Assembly (NCBI RefSeq): GCF_013778305.1
Contig: NZ_JACEIC010000001.1
Span: forward strand, 434,001 to 498,000
Source: Nocardioides agri
Lineage (GTDB): Bacteria; Actinomycetota; Actinomycetes; Propionibacteriales; Nocardioidaceae
DNA length: 64,000 bases
Reading direction: 5' to 3'
Shown: one piece after another, positions 45,670-54,020 of the stretch
How the letters are laid out: the number at the start of each line of letters is the position of its first letter
Numbering within the stretch: the first letter of the stretch is position 1
Made by a program: the position numbers and the translations under genes
Notes under the pieces: model-generated
Database searches by the model: none
Seen by the model: the letters and a program-made list of their open reading frames with translations, nothing else
What the model was told of the DNA's origin: nothing

Positions 45670-46747
45670 GGCCGGCGACCAGGTCGGCCATCGCGGCCGG
45701 GTCGAGCGCGAGGGCGGTGGGGGAGACCACGACCTCGGTGCGGATCCGGCCGGGCTGGTCCGTGGACGACCACACCGGCAGACCGATCCGATGCTCCTCG
45801 ATCGCAGCGGCGGTGCGCTCGTTGGCCGCGTCGGCGTCGCCGTTGGCGAAGAGCAGGAACTGGTTCGTCTGCGGCACCCCCGGCTGCACGGCGAGCTCGG
45901 CCGGCAGGCCGGCCGCGAACGACCGGGCCCAGGCGACCGTGTCGGGGAGGAGCGGCAGCTGCTCCCGCAGGCCCGCAAGGGCCGACACGGCCTCCGCGGT
46001 GGCGCGGAAGGTGGTGCCGCCGAGCCGGCGCCGCCACAGGCGCGCCTCGGCGACGAAGTCAGCCGGACCGAGCAGCGCCGCGCCGGTCAGCCCGCCGAGT
46101 CCCTTGTAGAACGAGACGTACGTCGAGTCCGCCCGGCGTGCGATCTCGGACAACGGCTGGTCGAACCAGGCCTGCGACTCCCAGATCCGGGCGCCGTCGA
46201 CGTGCAGCGCCACGCCCCGCTCCCGGCAGGCGGCGGACAGCTCGTCGAGCTCCTCCCACGTCGGCAGCAGGCAGCCGGCCTCGCGCAGGGGCAGCTCGAC
46301 CAGCACCGCGCCGACCCGTCCGGGCAGCGCGTCGAGGTGCGCCGCCGTCGGGGCTTCGAACCCGGTCGTCAGGAACACGACCTCCAGGTCGTGGAGGATC
46401 CGCGGGCCGTCCTCCTCGTGCACGAGCAGGTGGCTGAGGTCCGGCAGCGCGACGCGACGACTGCCCGCGCGGTCGCAGTGGATCCGCAGCGCCGCCTGCT
46501 GCGCCATGACCCCGCTGGGGAAGTACGCCGCGGCCTCGACGCCGAACCGCTCGACGAGGTCGTCCTCGAGCATCGTCACCGCGCCGCCGCTCCCGTAGGT
46601 GTCCCAGGAGTCGATGCCGAGCTCCTCGCACACGCGGGCGAGCGCCTCGAACGCCTCGGCGGGCGATCCGGGGTGGTGGCCGGAGACGGCGGTGGCGCAC
46701 GCACGCGCCGCGGCCCGGACCCGGGTCGCGAGCTCGTCGTCAGCCAT
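45641..46747 (-). CDS. Threonine aldolase-like beta-eliminating lyase (PLP)
   Basis: 368 aa. Aminotransferase fold type I: YFPSGVMAQQAALR near the N-terminus, LHVDGARIWESQ (the Asp that holds the PLP ring nitrogen), then SFYKGLGG with the Schiff-base Lys. This is close to low-specificity L-threonine aldolases. GGTTFRATAEAVSALAGL is part of the active-site cap. It is translationally linked to the esterase gene, which begins upstream and overlaps it by eight bases. Confidence 0.85.
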   Translation of the reverse strand: MADDELATRVRAAARACATAVSGHHPGSPAEAFEALARVCEELGIDSWDTYGSGGAVTMLEDDLVERFGVEAAAYFPSGVMAQQAALRIHCDRAGSRRVALPDLSHLLVHEEDGPRILHDLEVVFLTTGFEAPTAAHLDALPGRVGAVLVELPLREAGCLLPTWEELDELSAACRERGVALHVDGARIWESQAWFDQPLSEIARRADSTYVSFYKGLGGLTGAALLGPADFVAEARLWRRRLGGTTFRATAEAVSALAGLREQLPLLPDTVAWARSFAAGLPAELAVQPGVPQTNQFLLFANGDADAANERTAAAIEEHRIGLPVWSSTDQPGRIRTEVVVSPTALALDPAAMADLVAGLIVETRSGS

Positions 46748-47987
46748 GCTCGCGCCGCCAGCCGTTCCAGTGCCAGTGCAGGTAGCGGTCGATCGCGCGC
46801 ACCACGTGCGCGCTGCGGATCGACGGGAAGACGTCGAAGGCGTGCTGGGCGCCGGGGAGCTCGGCGTACACGACCGTCGCGCCGGAGACCTCCCGCAGCC
46901 GGGCGACGAAGAGCCGCGCCTGCTCGACCGAGACCAGCGAGTCGTGGGCACCGTGCAGCACGAAGAAGTCCGGGGCGTCCTTGCCGACGCGCAGCAGCGG
47001 CGTGCCCGCCTCGAAGACCTCCGGGGCCTCCGACCAGCGCTGCCGGACGACGCGCGGGGCGAGGAACCTGTCACGCATCTGCTCGGCGCTGCGCAGCCCG
47101 GTCGAGCCCGCGAAGTCGTAGACGCCGTAGTGCGGCACCGCGACGGCGACGCTGGTGTCGGCGTCCTCGAAGCCGGGCTGGTACGCCGGGTCGTTGGCGG
47201 TCACCGCCGCGAGCGCGACGAGGTGGCCGCCGGCCGAGCCGCCGGTGATCGCGATGTAGTCGGGGTCGCCCCCGTGCTCGGCGATGTGCTCCCGGATCCA
47301 CGCGATCGCCCGCTTCACGTCGATGATCTGGGCGGGGAACGGGTCGCGCGGCGCGAGCCGGTAGTTGATCGCCACGCAGACCCAGCCCTTGGCGGCGAGG
47401 TGGTGCATGAGCGGGATGCCCTGCTGGTCCTTGTTGCCGATGGTCCACCCGCCGCCGTGCACCTGCAGCAGCACGGGGGCGCGGCCGTCGATCCCGCCGG
47501 CCGGGCGGTAGATGTCGAGCAGGCCGCGCTTGCCGTGCTCGGGCGCGTAGGGGATGTCCTTCTCGACGACCACCTCCCGGTTGCGCATCCGGAACGGGTT
47601 GGCGAGCGAGCGCCACGGCGTGGCCAGCTCCGCGGGGGTCGGCTTGGCGTCGAGCTGCTCGATGTAGTCGTACCCGAGGCCCTCGACGAGAGCGTCCTCG
47701 GCGTCCTTCTGCACCCGGCGCGCCTGGTCGGCCAGGTAGGCCTGCCCGGCGAGGTTCGCGACCGCCAGGGCGAGCCCGCGCTTCGAGCGTCGCCGGCCGC
47801 GACGTGACCCGGGGCCGAGCAGGTGCGCGGTGGTGTCGGCGGCGGTCAGGGCCATCAGGTGCGGGACGAGCTCCGAGGTCAGCCAGCCCGCGAAGAAGGC
47901 CGGGATCCCGGCCCGGAACCCGGGGACCGGGCGGATCGCGTTGGCGGTGAGCGCGGCGGTGACGACCTGGCGACGGAGGAACCCCAT
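46740..47987 (-). CDS. Alpha/beta hydrolase, HSL-type esterase
   Basis: 415 aa. The N-terminal 90 residues include a membrane-like segment (VPGFRAGIPAFFAGWLTSEL). HGGGW at the oxyanion hole, GGSAGG around the nucleophile Ser, HGAHDSLV with the acid and GAQHAFD with the His complete the hormone-sensitive lipase triad. It would hydrolyse esters of hydrophobic alcohols, possibly acylglycerols or sterol esters. The ATG is 115 bases from a KstR box that faces the other way, so KstR control is possible but not evident. Confidence 0.85.
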   Translation of the reverse strand: MGFLRRQVVTAALTANAIRPVPGFRAGIPAFFAGWLTSELVPHLMALTAADTTAHLLGPGSRRGRRRSKRGLALAVANLAGQAYLADQARRVQKDAEDALVEGLGYDYIEQLDAKPTPAELATPWRSLANPFRMRNREVVVEKDIPYAPEHGKRGLLDIYRPAGGIDGRAPVLLQVHGGGWTIGNKDQQGIPLMHHLAAKGWVCVAINYRLAPRDPFPAQIIDVKRAIAWIREHIAEHGGDPDYIAITGGSAGGHLVALAAVTANDPAYQPGFEDADTSVAVAVPHYGVYDFAGSTGLRSAEQMRDRFLAPRVVRQRWSEAPEVFEAGTPLLRVGKDAPDFFVLHGAHDSLVSVEQARLFVARLREVSGATVVYAELPGAQHAFDVFPSIRSAHVVRAIDRYLHWHWNGWRREHG

Positions 47988-48089
47988 GCCTACCAATGTA
48001 GAAGACGGGACGATGTGCCCTGGTTGTCCGACGCGCCGCGGGGCAGGCTGGCCTGAGAGGCGGGTCACGCGTGTCCTCCGCCGCGACGA

Positions 48090-48104
48090 CTCGTTCAGAA
48101 CGAG
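48090..48104. promoter_or_regulatory. Palindrome CTCGTTC-A-GAACGAG next to KstR box 7
   Basis: Perfect seven-base arms around one A. It overlaps the first three bases of the KstR box at 48102-48115. It may be a separate operator for the divergent esterase or the wax ester synthase gene. Confidence 0.5.
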
Positions 48105-48115
48105 AACGTGTTCCA
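48102..48115. promoter_or_regulatory. KstR operator 7 (GAGAACGTGTTCCA)
   Basis: Consensus AACnnGTTnnA with G for T at the first position. It lies only 16 bases before the wax ester synthase ATG (48132), next to its ribosome binding site, so bound KstR would block early transcription. It is also 115 bases from the divergent esterase start. Confidence 0.75.
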
Positions 48116-48131
48116 CCGGAGGGAGAGCACC

Positions 48132-49586
48132 ATGGACCGGCTGTCGGGGCTCGACGCGAGCTTCCTGTACCTCGAGACGCCCGCGCAGCTGATGCACGTG
48201 TGCGGCGTCATCGTGCTCGACCCGAGCACGATCCCGGACGGCTACAGCTACGCCGCGTTCCGGGCCGAGCTCGACCGCCGGGTGCGCGACGTCCCCGAGT
48301 TCACCCGCAAGCTGCGCAAGGTGCCGCTGGGCCTGGACCACCCGATCTGGGTGCAGGACCGGCACTTCGACATCGACCACCACGTGCACCGGCTCGCGCT
48401 CCCGTCACCGGGCGGGTACGCCGAGCTCGTCGAGCTCACCAGCCACCTGGCGGGCCTCCCGCTCGACCGGTCGCGCCCGCTGTGGGAGATGTGGGTGATC
48501 GAGGGCTACCACGGCACGGACGGCCAGGAGCGCGTCGTGGTGTTCTCCAAGATGCACCACGCGACCGTCGACGGCGTCTCCGGCTCGAACCTGATCTCGC
48601 ACCTCTGCAGCCTCGAGCCGGACGCCGACCCGGTGACCGAGGTGGAGCCGCTCGTGGCCGGCCGCGAGCCCGGCCACCGGGAGCTGTTCGGCCGGTCCCT
48701 GGTGAGCATGCTGGCGCGGCCGCTCAACGCCGTACGCCTCGTGACGCCGTCGGCGCAGCTCGTGACCGAGACCATCGGACGCGCCCGCGCGGGCACCGCG
48801 ATGGCGGCGCCCCTGATGGCGCCGCGCACGTCGTTCAACGGCACGATCACGGGCCACCGCACGCTCGCGCTCGCGGACATGAGCCTCGAGGACGTCCGGC
48901 AGGTCAAGAACGTCACTGGCACCACCGTCAACGACGTGGTGCTCGCGGTCGCCGGCGGCGCGCTCCGCGGCTATCTCGAGGCGCGCGACGAGCTGCCGTC
49001 GAGCTCGCTGCTCGCGACCGTGCCCGTCTCGGTGCGCGCGGAGTCCCAGCGCTCGGGCGGCGCCAACAAGGTCTCGGCCCTCTTCGCCCGGCTCGGCACC
49101 GACACCGAGGACCCGCTCGAGCGGCTGCGCGACCTCGCCGAGCGCAACCAGCACGCCAAGGAGCACCACCAGGCGATCAGCGCCGACTCCCTCCAGGACT
49201 GGGCCGAGTTCGCGGCGCCGCGCACCTTCGGCCTCGCGGTCCGCGCGTACGCCGGCCTGCGGCTGCCCGAGCGGCACCCGGTCGTGCACAACCTGGTCAT
49301 CTCCAACGTGCCCGGCCCGCCGATCCCGCTCTACTTCATGGGCGCGCTCATCGAGGGCCTCTACCCGCTCGGGCCGGTCTTCCACGGCGCCGGACTCAAC
49401 ATCACCGTGATGTCCAACAACGGCAAGGTGCACGTCGGCGTGATCGCGTGCAGCGAGTCGGTGCCGGACGTCGAGGACCTGGTGCGCCGGTTCCCGGCAG
49501 AGCTGGCCGCGCTCAAGGCCGCCGTCGTCAGCGCCCAGACGCCGAAGCGGCAGCGGAAGAGCGGGAGCCGCGCCGCCGCGCGCTGA
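48132..49586 (+). CDS. Wax ester synthase/diacylglycerol acyltransferase (WS/DGAT)
   Basis: 484 aa from ATG 48132, with GGAGGGAGAG upstream. The active-site motif HHATVDG (HHxxxDG) is complete. ASFLYLETPAQLMHVCG is the usual start and NLVISNVPGPPIPLYFMGA the conserved C-terminal PLYFMG region. It joins an acyl-CoA to a long-chain alcohol or diacylglycerol. With a KstR box it may store acyl groups released from steroids, or esterify sterols. Convergent with the hydrolase gene; they overlap by 59 bases. Confidence 0.92.
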   Translation: MDRLSGLDASFLYLETPAQLMHVCGVIVLDPSTIPDGYSYAAFRAELDRRVRDVPEFTRKLRKVPLGLDHPIWVQDRHFDIDHHVHRLALPSPGGYAELVELTSHLAGLPLDRSRPLWEMWVIEGYHGTDGQERVVVFSKMHHATVDGVSGSNLISHLCSLEPDADPVTEVEPLVAGREPGHRELFGRSLVSMLARPLNAVRLVTPSAQLVTETIGRARAGTAMAAPLMAPRTSFNGTITGHRTLALADMSLEDVRQVKNVTGTTVNDVVLAVAGGALRGYLEARDELPSSSLLATVPVSVRAESQRSGGANKVSALFARLGTDTEDPLERLRDLAERNQHAKEHHQAISADSLQDWAEFAAPRTFGLAVRAYAGLRLPERHPVVHNLVISNVPGPPIPLYFMGALIEGLYPLGPVFHGAGLNITVMSNNGKVHVGVIACSESVPDVEDLVRRFPAELAALKAAVVSAQTPKRQRKSGSRAAAR

Positions 49587-50475
49587 CGGTCGTCACGGCC
49601 TCCAGGAACGCCGGCACGAAGCGCTCCGACTGCAGCACGCACGCGGCGTGGCCGGCGGCGACCTCGTGGGTGGTGGCGCCGGGGATGCGGCGAGCCAGCG
49701 CGACCTGGTTGCGCGCCGGGAGCACGTGGTCCTGGGTCGTCACCACGACCGCGGTGGGCACGTCGATGCGGCCCAGCCACGGCCGCGAGTGGTGCCGGCC
49801 CAGCGCAGCGACCGCCTGGCCGACGGCCCACGGCGAGGTGCTGCGGAACTCGCGGAAGGCCCAGTCGTGGATGTCGTCGGGCTGCAGGTCGAGCGCGGCG
49901 GCCGCCGTCCGGGCCGCGCGGACCGCCGTGCGGGACCGGGAGAAGCCACGGGTCGCCGCCATCGCCAGTCCCGTCGCCGCGTGGAAGCTCCGCTCGGCGA
50001 CCGTCGAGCGGAACCGGTCGGTGGTCGCACAGAGCACGAGCCCGGCGACGATCTCGGGGTGCCGGCGCCAGACCCGCTGGGCGACGATCGAGCCCATCGA
50101 GTAGCCGGCGACGATCGCCGGGCCGAGGTCGAGCTCCTCGACCAGCGCCGCGACGTCGTCGGCGCAGTCGTGCACCGAGAACTCCTCGGACTGGATGCCG
50201 CGCCCGTGCCACCGCAGGTCCATCGTCACCACCCGGAAGCGGCGGGAGAGCGGGCCGATCGACGGGAACCACGTCAGCAGTCCCGTGCAGCCCACGGCGT
50301 GCAGCAGCACGACGACGGGTGCGTCCGGGGTGGGGCCCGGCGTGTCGGTCACGTAGGTCGTCCCGCGACCGGGCAGGTCGACCATCCGGCCCTCGGGGAT
50401 CGCGACGTACGGGACGTAGACCAGGTGGGAGACCAGCGTGCGTGGGGTCGGCAGGCGCACGAGGAGGAACCTCAC
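49528..50475 (-). CDS. Alpha/beta hydrolase
   Basis: 315 aa from a GTG at 50475. HAVGCTG (oxyanion region), GYSMGS with the nucleophile Ser, QDHVLPARNQ with the Asp and AAGHAAC with the His. It is not recognisably HsaD, the meta-cleavage hydrolase. Its start is near the shared KstR box at 50501-50514, so both sides of the box may be controlled. Role unknown; thioester or ester hydrolysis in steroid catabolism is inferred. Confidence 0.8.
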   Translation of the reverse strand: MRFLLVRLPTPRTLVSHLVYVPYVAIPEGRMVDLPGRGTTYVTDTPGPTPDAPVVVLLHAVGCTGLLTWFPSIGPLSRRFRVVTMDLRWHGRGIQSEEFSVHDCADDVAALVEELDLGPAIVAGYSMGSIVAQRVWRRHPEIVAGLVLCATTDRFRSTVAERSFHAATGLAMAATRGFSRSRTAVRAARTAAAALDLQPDDIHDWAFREFRSTSPWAVGQAVAALGRHHSRPWLGRIDVPTAVVVTTQDHVLPARNQVALARRIPGATTHEVAAGHAACVLQSERFVPAFLEAVTTVSARRRGSRSSAAASASGR

Positions 50476-50500
50476 TCTCGACGGCGTCGTCGGGCTAGAG

Positions 50501-50514
50501 TAGAACAGGTTACA
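50501..50514. promoter_or_regulatory. KstR operator 8 (TAGAACAGGTTACA)
   Basis: Perfect consensus. On the plus strand its end overlaps a -10 TACAGT (50511-50516), start near 50523. On the minus strand a TACTCT (near 50502-50497) lies just before the hydrolase leader. It is a likely shared operator for the divergent pair. Confidence 0.9.
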
Positions 50515-50558
50515 GTTTTCGCATCCGGACGTACCCGAGACGGTGGCAGGAGATGCAC

Positions 50559-52721
50559 GTGACGCAGGACCTGGAAGCGATCGAGGCGGTGCGCTCGGTC
50601 GTCCGCGAGGCGCTGGACCGGGCGGGCGAGGACGCGGACGCGACCTGGTCGGCCCTGGCGGCCGCCGGGCTGCTGGCGCTGCCGGTGCCCGAGGCGCAGG
50701 GCGGCGAGGGGCTCGGGCTGCCGGAGGTCGCCGTGCTGCTCCGCGAGACCGGGCACCGGGCGGTCCAGCTGCCGGTGTGGGAGACGCTCTGCTGCGGGGT
50801 CCTGACGCTCGCCGCCGCCGGATCCGCCGAGCAGCGGGCGCTGCTCGCCGGCGTCGCCACCGGCGAGACGCTCCTGACGCCCGCACTGCGCGAGCACGGC
50901 TCGCCGTCGACGTACGCCGACGGAGCGGTGACCGGCCGCAAGGTCGGGGTCACCTATGCCGACCGGGCGGCCCGGCTGCTCGTCACGGCGACCGACGGCG
51001 ACCGGCCCGTCGTCGCGCTCGTCGACCCCCGGGGACCGGGCGTGAGGCTGCTCGGGTCGCACTCCTCGTTCGGCACCCCGCAGCACACGGTCGTGCTCGA
51101 CAACGCCCCGGCCGAGCTGCTGCCGGGCGATGACGCCGCGCGGCTGCTGCGCGAGCTCGCGACGGCCGGGCTCTGCGTCACGGCCGCGGGCGTGGTGGCG
51201 GGCGCGCGCGACCTGACGGCGGCGTACATCAAGGGGCGCACGCAGTTCGGCCGCTCGCTGGCGGAGTTCCAGGCGGTCGCGATGCAGATCGCCGACGTCT
51301 ACATCGCCTCGCGCACGCTCGACCTCGCCGCCGACAACGCCGCCTGGCGGATCGCCGAGGGTCTCGACGTGACCGACGACCTCGCCGTGGCGGCGTACTG
51401 GACCTGCCACGAGGCGCCGCCGGCGATGCGCACCTGCCACCACCTGCACGGCGGCATGGGCGTCGACATCACCTACCCGATGCACCGCTACTTCTCGTGG
51501 GTCACCGACATCGTGCACGCGCTCGGCGCGCAGGCCGAGGACGTGACGATCGAGGACCCGACGACCAAGAACCTCGAGCTCACCGAGTCGCAGCGGACGC
51601 TCAAGGCCGAGCTCCGCGCCTACTTCACCGGCCTGGCCGACGAGAACGAGCACCGCGACATGGCGCTGGACCGGCACGGCGAGACCTACCAGCGCGTGGT
51701 CAAGCAGATGGGCACCGACGGCTGGATGGGCGTCGGGTGGCCGAAGGAGTACGGCGGGCACGGGCTCGGCGAGATCGAGCAGACGATCTTCGCCAACGAG
51801 GCGCAGCGCGCCGACGTCCACTTGCCGGCGGTGACGCTGCAGACCGTGGGGCCGACGCTGATCCGCTACGGCACCGAGAAGCAGAAGGACATGTTCCTGT
51901 CGCGGATCCTGGCGGGCGACGTGCACTTCGCGATCGGCTACAGCGAGCCCGACGCCGGCACCGACCTGGCGTCCCTGCGCACGACCGCCAAGCGGGACGG
52001 CGACCACTACGTCGTCAACGGCCAGAAGCTCTGGACCACCGGCGGCCACCAGGCCGACTACGTCTGGCTCGCGGTGCGCACCGACCCGGACGCCCCGAAG
52101 CACAAGGGCATCTCGATCCTCATCGTGGACACCAAGGACCCGGGCTACTCGTTCACGCCGATCATCACCGCCGACCGGTCGCACCACGTCAACGCGACGT
52201 ACTACAACGACGTCCGGGTGCCGGTCGACATGCTGGTCGGCGAGGAGAACCAGGGCTGGAAGCTGATCACCACGCAGCTCAACCACGAGCGGGTGATGCT
52301 CGGACCGGCCGGCCGGCTGGAGGGCCTGCGCGACAGGGTCGCCGAGTGGGCGACGAAGGCAGGCGTCATCGACCGGCCCGACGTGCGCCGGGTGATGGGC
52401 GAGGTGACGACGGTCTTCCGCGTCAACGAGCTGCTCAACTGGGAGGTCGCCCGCGCCGCCGCGGTGGGAGAGATCTCCGTCGGCGACGCGTCGTCGTCGA
52501 AGGTCTTCGCCGCCGACCAGGTGCAGCACCTCGCCGCCGACCTGGGCGGCATCGTGCACCGCTACGGCGACCCATCGGACCAGGAGACCGACGAGCTGAT
52601 GACCTATCTGGACGGACAGGCCAAGCGCAACCTGGTCCTCACCTTCGGTGGGGGCGTGCAGGAGGTGCAGCGCGAGCTGATCGCGATGTTCGGGCTCGGG
52701 CTGCCGCGGGTGCCGCGATGA
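50559..52721 (+). CDS. Fused acyl-CoA dehydrogenase ChsE1-ChsE2 (FadE28-FadE29)
   Basis: 720 aa from the GTG at 50559, which has AGGAG six bases upstream; the ATG at 50553 is immediately next to that site and is less likely. Residues 1-335 match ChsE1 (FadE28) in layout; residues 340-720 match ChsE2 (FadE29) almost segment by segment: GVGWPKEYGG, HLPAVTLQTVGPTLIRYG, HFAIGYSEPDAGTDLASLRT, HKGISILIVDTKDPGYS and the end FGLGLPRVPR. In mycobacteria these are two proteins forming a heterotetramer. They dehydrogenate the 2-methylpropanoyl side chain of a steroid CoA. First gene of a five-gene operon behind KstR box 8. Confidence 0.9.
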   Translation: MTQDLEAIEAVRSVVREALDRAGEDADATWSALAAAGLLALPVPEAQGGEGLGLPEVAVLLRETGHRAVQLPVWETLCCGVLTLAAAGSAEQRALLAGVATGETLLTPALREHGSPSTYADGAVTGRKVGVTYADRAARLLVTATDGDRPVVALVDPRGPGVRLLGSHSSFGTPQHTVVLDNAPAELLPGDDAARLLRELATAGLCVTAAGVVAGARDLTAAYIKGRTQFGRSLAEFQAVAMQIADVYIASRTLDLAADNAAWRIAEGLDVTDDLAVAAYWTCHEAPPAMRTCHHLHGGMGVDITYPMHRYFSWVTDIVHALGAQAEDVTIEDPTTKNLELTESQRTLKAELRAYFTGLADENEHRDMALDRHGETYQRVVKQMGTDGWMGVGWPKEYGGHGLGEIEQTIFANEAQRADVHLPAVTLQTVGPTLIRYGTEKQKDMFLSRILAGDVHFAIGYSEPDAGTDLASLRTTAKRDGDHYVVNGQKLWTTGGHQADYVWLAVRTDPDAPKHKGISILIVDTKDPGYSFTPIITADRSHHVNATYYNDVRVPVDMLVGEENQGWKLITTQLNHERVMLGPAGRLEGLRDRVAEWATKAGVIDRPDVRRVMGEVTTVFRVNELLNWEVARAAAVGEISVGDASSSKVFAADQVQHLAADLGGIVHRYGDPSDQETDELMTYLDGQAKRNLVLTFGGGVQEVQRELIAMFGLGLPRVPR

Positions 52722-53215
52722 GTGACGCCAGCCACGAGAAGATCATGGCCGAGGCCGAGCGGATCAAGGCGCTCGGCGAGGCGTCGGAGTCGATGGCGCC
52801 GTACGAGGTCAACCAGCCGACGATCGGGACCTGGTTGGACGCGATGGGCTACGACAACGACCGCTTCCGGCAGGGCGAGGCGCCGCCGTCGATGGCGCAG
52901 GTCTGGACGATGCCCGGGCTCGGCCGGCGCCGCCCCGACGACGACCCGCTGAGCACGATGATGGAGGTGCTCACCGCCGAGGGCTACACGGCCGTGCTCG
53001 GCACCAACTGCGAGCAGACCTACGAGCGCTACCTGCGCGTCGGCGAGCGGGTGCGGGTGACCACCGCGCTCGACTCGGTGGCCGGGCCGAAGCAGACCGC
53101 GATGGGCGAGGGCTACTTCGTGACGTCGCGCAACACCTGGTACGTCGGTGACGAGGTCGTCGCGACGATGCTCTTCCGGGTGCTGAAGTTCATCCCGAAG
53201 GAGAGGAACGCGTGA
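52718..53215 (+). CDS. ChsH2 N-terminal part: MaoC-like enoyl-CoA hydratase subunit
   Basis: 165 aa; ATG at 52718 overlaps the dehydrogenase stop (ATGA). It is a hot-dog fold (FAS1-dehydratase type): MAPYEVNQPTIGTWLDAMGYDN at the start and EGYFVTSRNTWYVGDEVVATMLFRVLKFIP at the end. In mycobacterial ChsH2 (Rv3542c) this domain is fused to a DUF35 domain; here the DUF35 domain is the next gene. With ChsH1 it hydrates the 17-side-chain enoyl-CoA. Confidence 0.88.
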   Translation: MSDASHEKIMAEAERIKALGEASESMAPYEVNQPTIGTWLDAMGYDNDRFRQGEAPPSMAQVWTMPGLGRRRPDDDPLSTMMEVLTAEGYTAVLGTNCEQTYERYLRVGERVRVTTALDSVAGPKQTAMGEGYFVTSRNTWYVGDEVVATMLFRVLKFIPKERNA

Positions 53216-53622
53216 CCGCCGGCGTGATCCGGCCGATGATCGGCCGGGACTCCCGCTTCTTCTGGGAGGGCACCCAGGTCGGCGAGCTCCGGATCCAGAA
53301 GTGCAACGCGTGCGGGGCGAAGCGGTTCCCGCCCGGCCCCGCCTGCCAGGAGTGCCCGGCGTACGACCGCGGCTGGGAGGTGGCCGCCGGCACCGGCACG
53401 GTCTTCTCCTACGTCGTGCACCGCTACCCGCCCGTGCCGGGCAAGGAGCTGCCGATCGTCATCGCGCTGGTCGACCTCGACGAGGGCGTGCGGATGGTCG
53501 GCGAGGTCGTGGACGTGGCCGACGGTGACGACGGACCGGAGATCGAGATCGGGATGCGGCTGCGCGTGGACTTCCGCACCATCGACGACGACCTGACCCT
53601 GCCGATCTGGAGGAAGGCATGA
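53212..53622 (+). CDS. DUF35 OB-fold protein, separated C-terminal part of ChsH2
   Basis: 136 aa; GTG at 53212 overlaps the preceding stop (GTGA). Zinc ribbon CNACGAKRFPPGPACQEC (four Cys), then an OB fold (VFSYVVHRYPPVPGKELPIVIALVDLDEG). In mycobacteria the ChsH2 DUF35 domain binds Ltp2 and forms the retro-aldolase complex. A separate gene here means this complex must assemble from three proteins. Confidence 0.88.
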   Translation: MTAGVIRPMIGRDSRFFWEGTQVGELRIQKCNACGAKRFPPGPACQECPAYDRGWEVAAGTGTVFSYVVHRYPPVPGKELPIVIALVDLDEGVRMVGEVVDVADGDDGPEIEIGMRLRVDFRTIDDDLTLPIWRKA

Positions 53623-54020
53623 GGACGCTGAGCGCCGGCGAGCAGATCCCCGAGTGGAGCCTGCCGATGACGCCGACGACGATCGTGAGCACCGCGATCG
53701 CGACCCGGGACTGGCAGGACGTCCACCACGACCGCGACATCGCGCAGGCGGCGGGGTCGAAGGACATCTTCATGAACATCCTGACCAGCAACGGCCTGGT
53801 CGAGAAGTACGTCGTCGACTGGGCCGGCCACGACGCGGAGCTCAAGGGCATCGCGATCCGGCTCGGCGCGCCCGCCCACCCCTACGACACGCTGACGTTC
53901 AGCGGCACCGTGGAGTCCGTCGAGGACGGCGTCGCCACGATCTCCGTCGTCGGCCGGGTCTCGCTCGGCGACCACGTGACCGGGACCGTGAAGGTGGCGC
54001 TCCAGGAGACGGCGGAGTGA
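53619..54020 (+). CDS. chsH1: ChsH1, MaoC-like enoyl-CoA hydratase subunit
   Basis: 133 aa; ATG at 53619 overlaps the DUF35 stop (ATGA). The hot-dog domain has DWQDVHHDRDIAQAAGSKDIFMN, with the catalytic Asp and His of MaoC hydratases. Same place in the operon as mycobacterial ChsH1 (Rv3541c). It works with the 52718-53215 protein on the steroid side chain. Confidence 0.9.
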   Translation: MRTLSAGEQIPEWSLPMTPTTIVSTAIATRDWQDVHHDRDIAQAAGSKDIFMNILTSNGLVEKYVVDWAGHDAELKGIAIRLGAPAHPYDTLTFSGTVESVEDGVATISVVGRVSLGDHVTGTVKVALQETAE

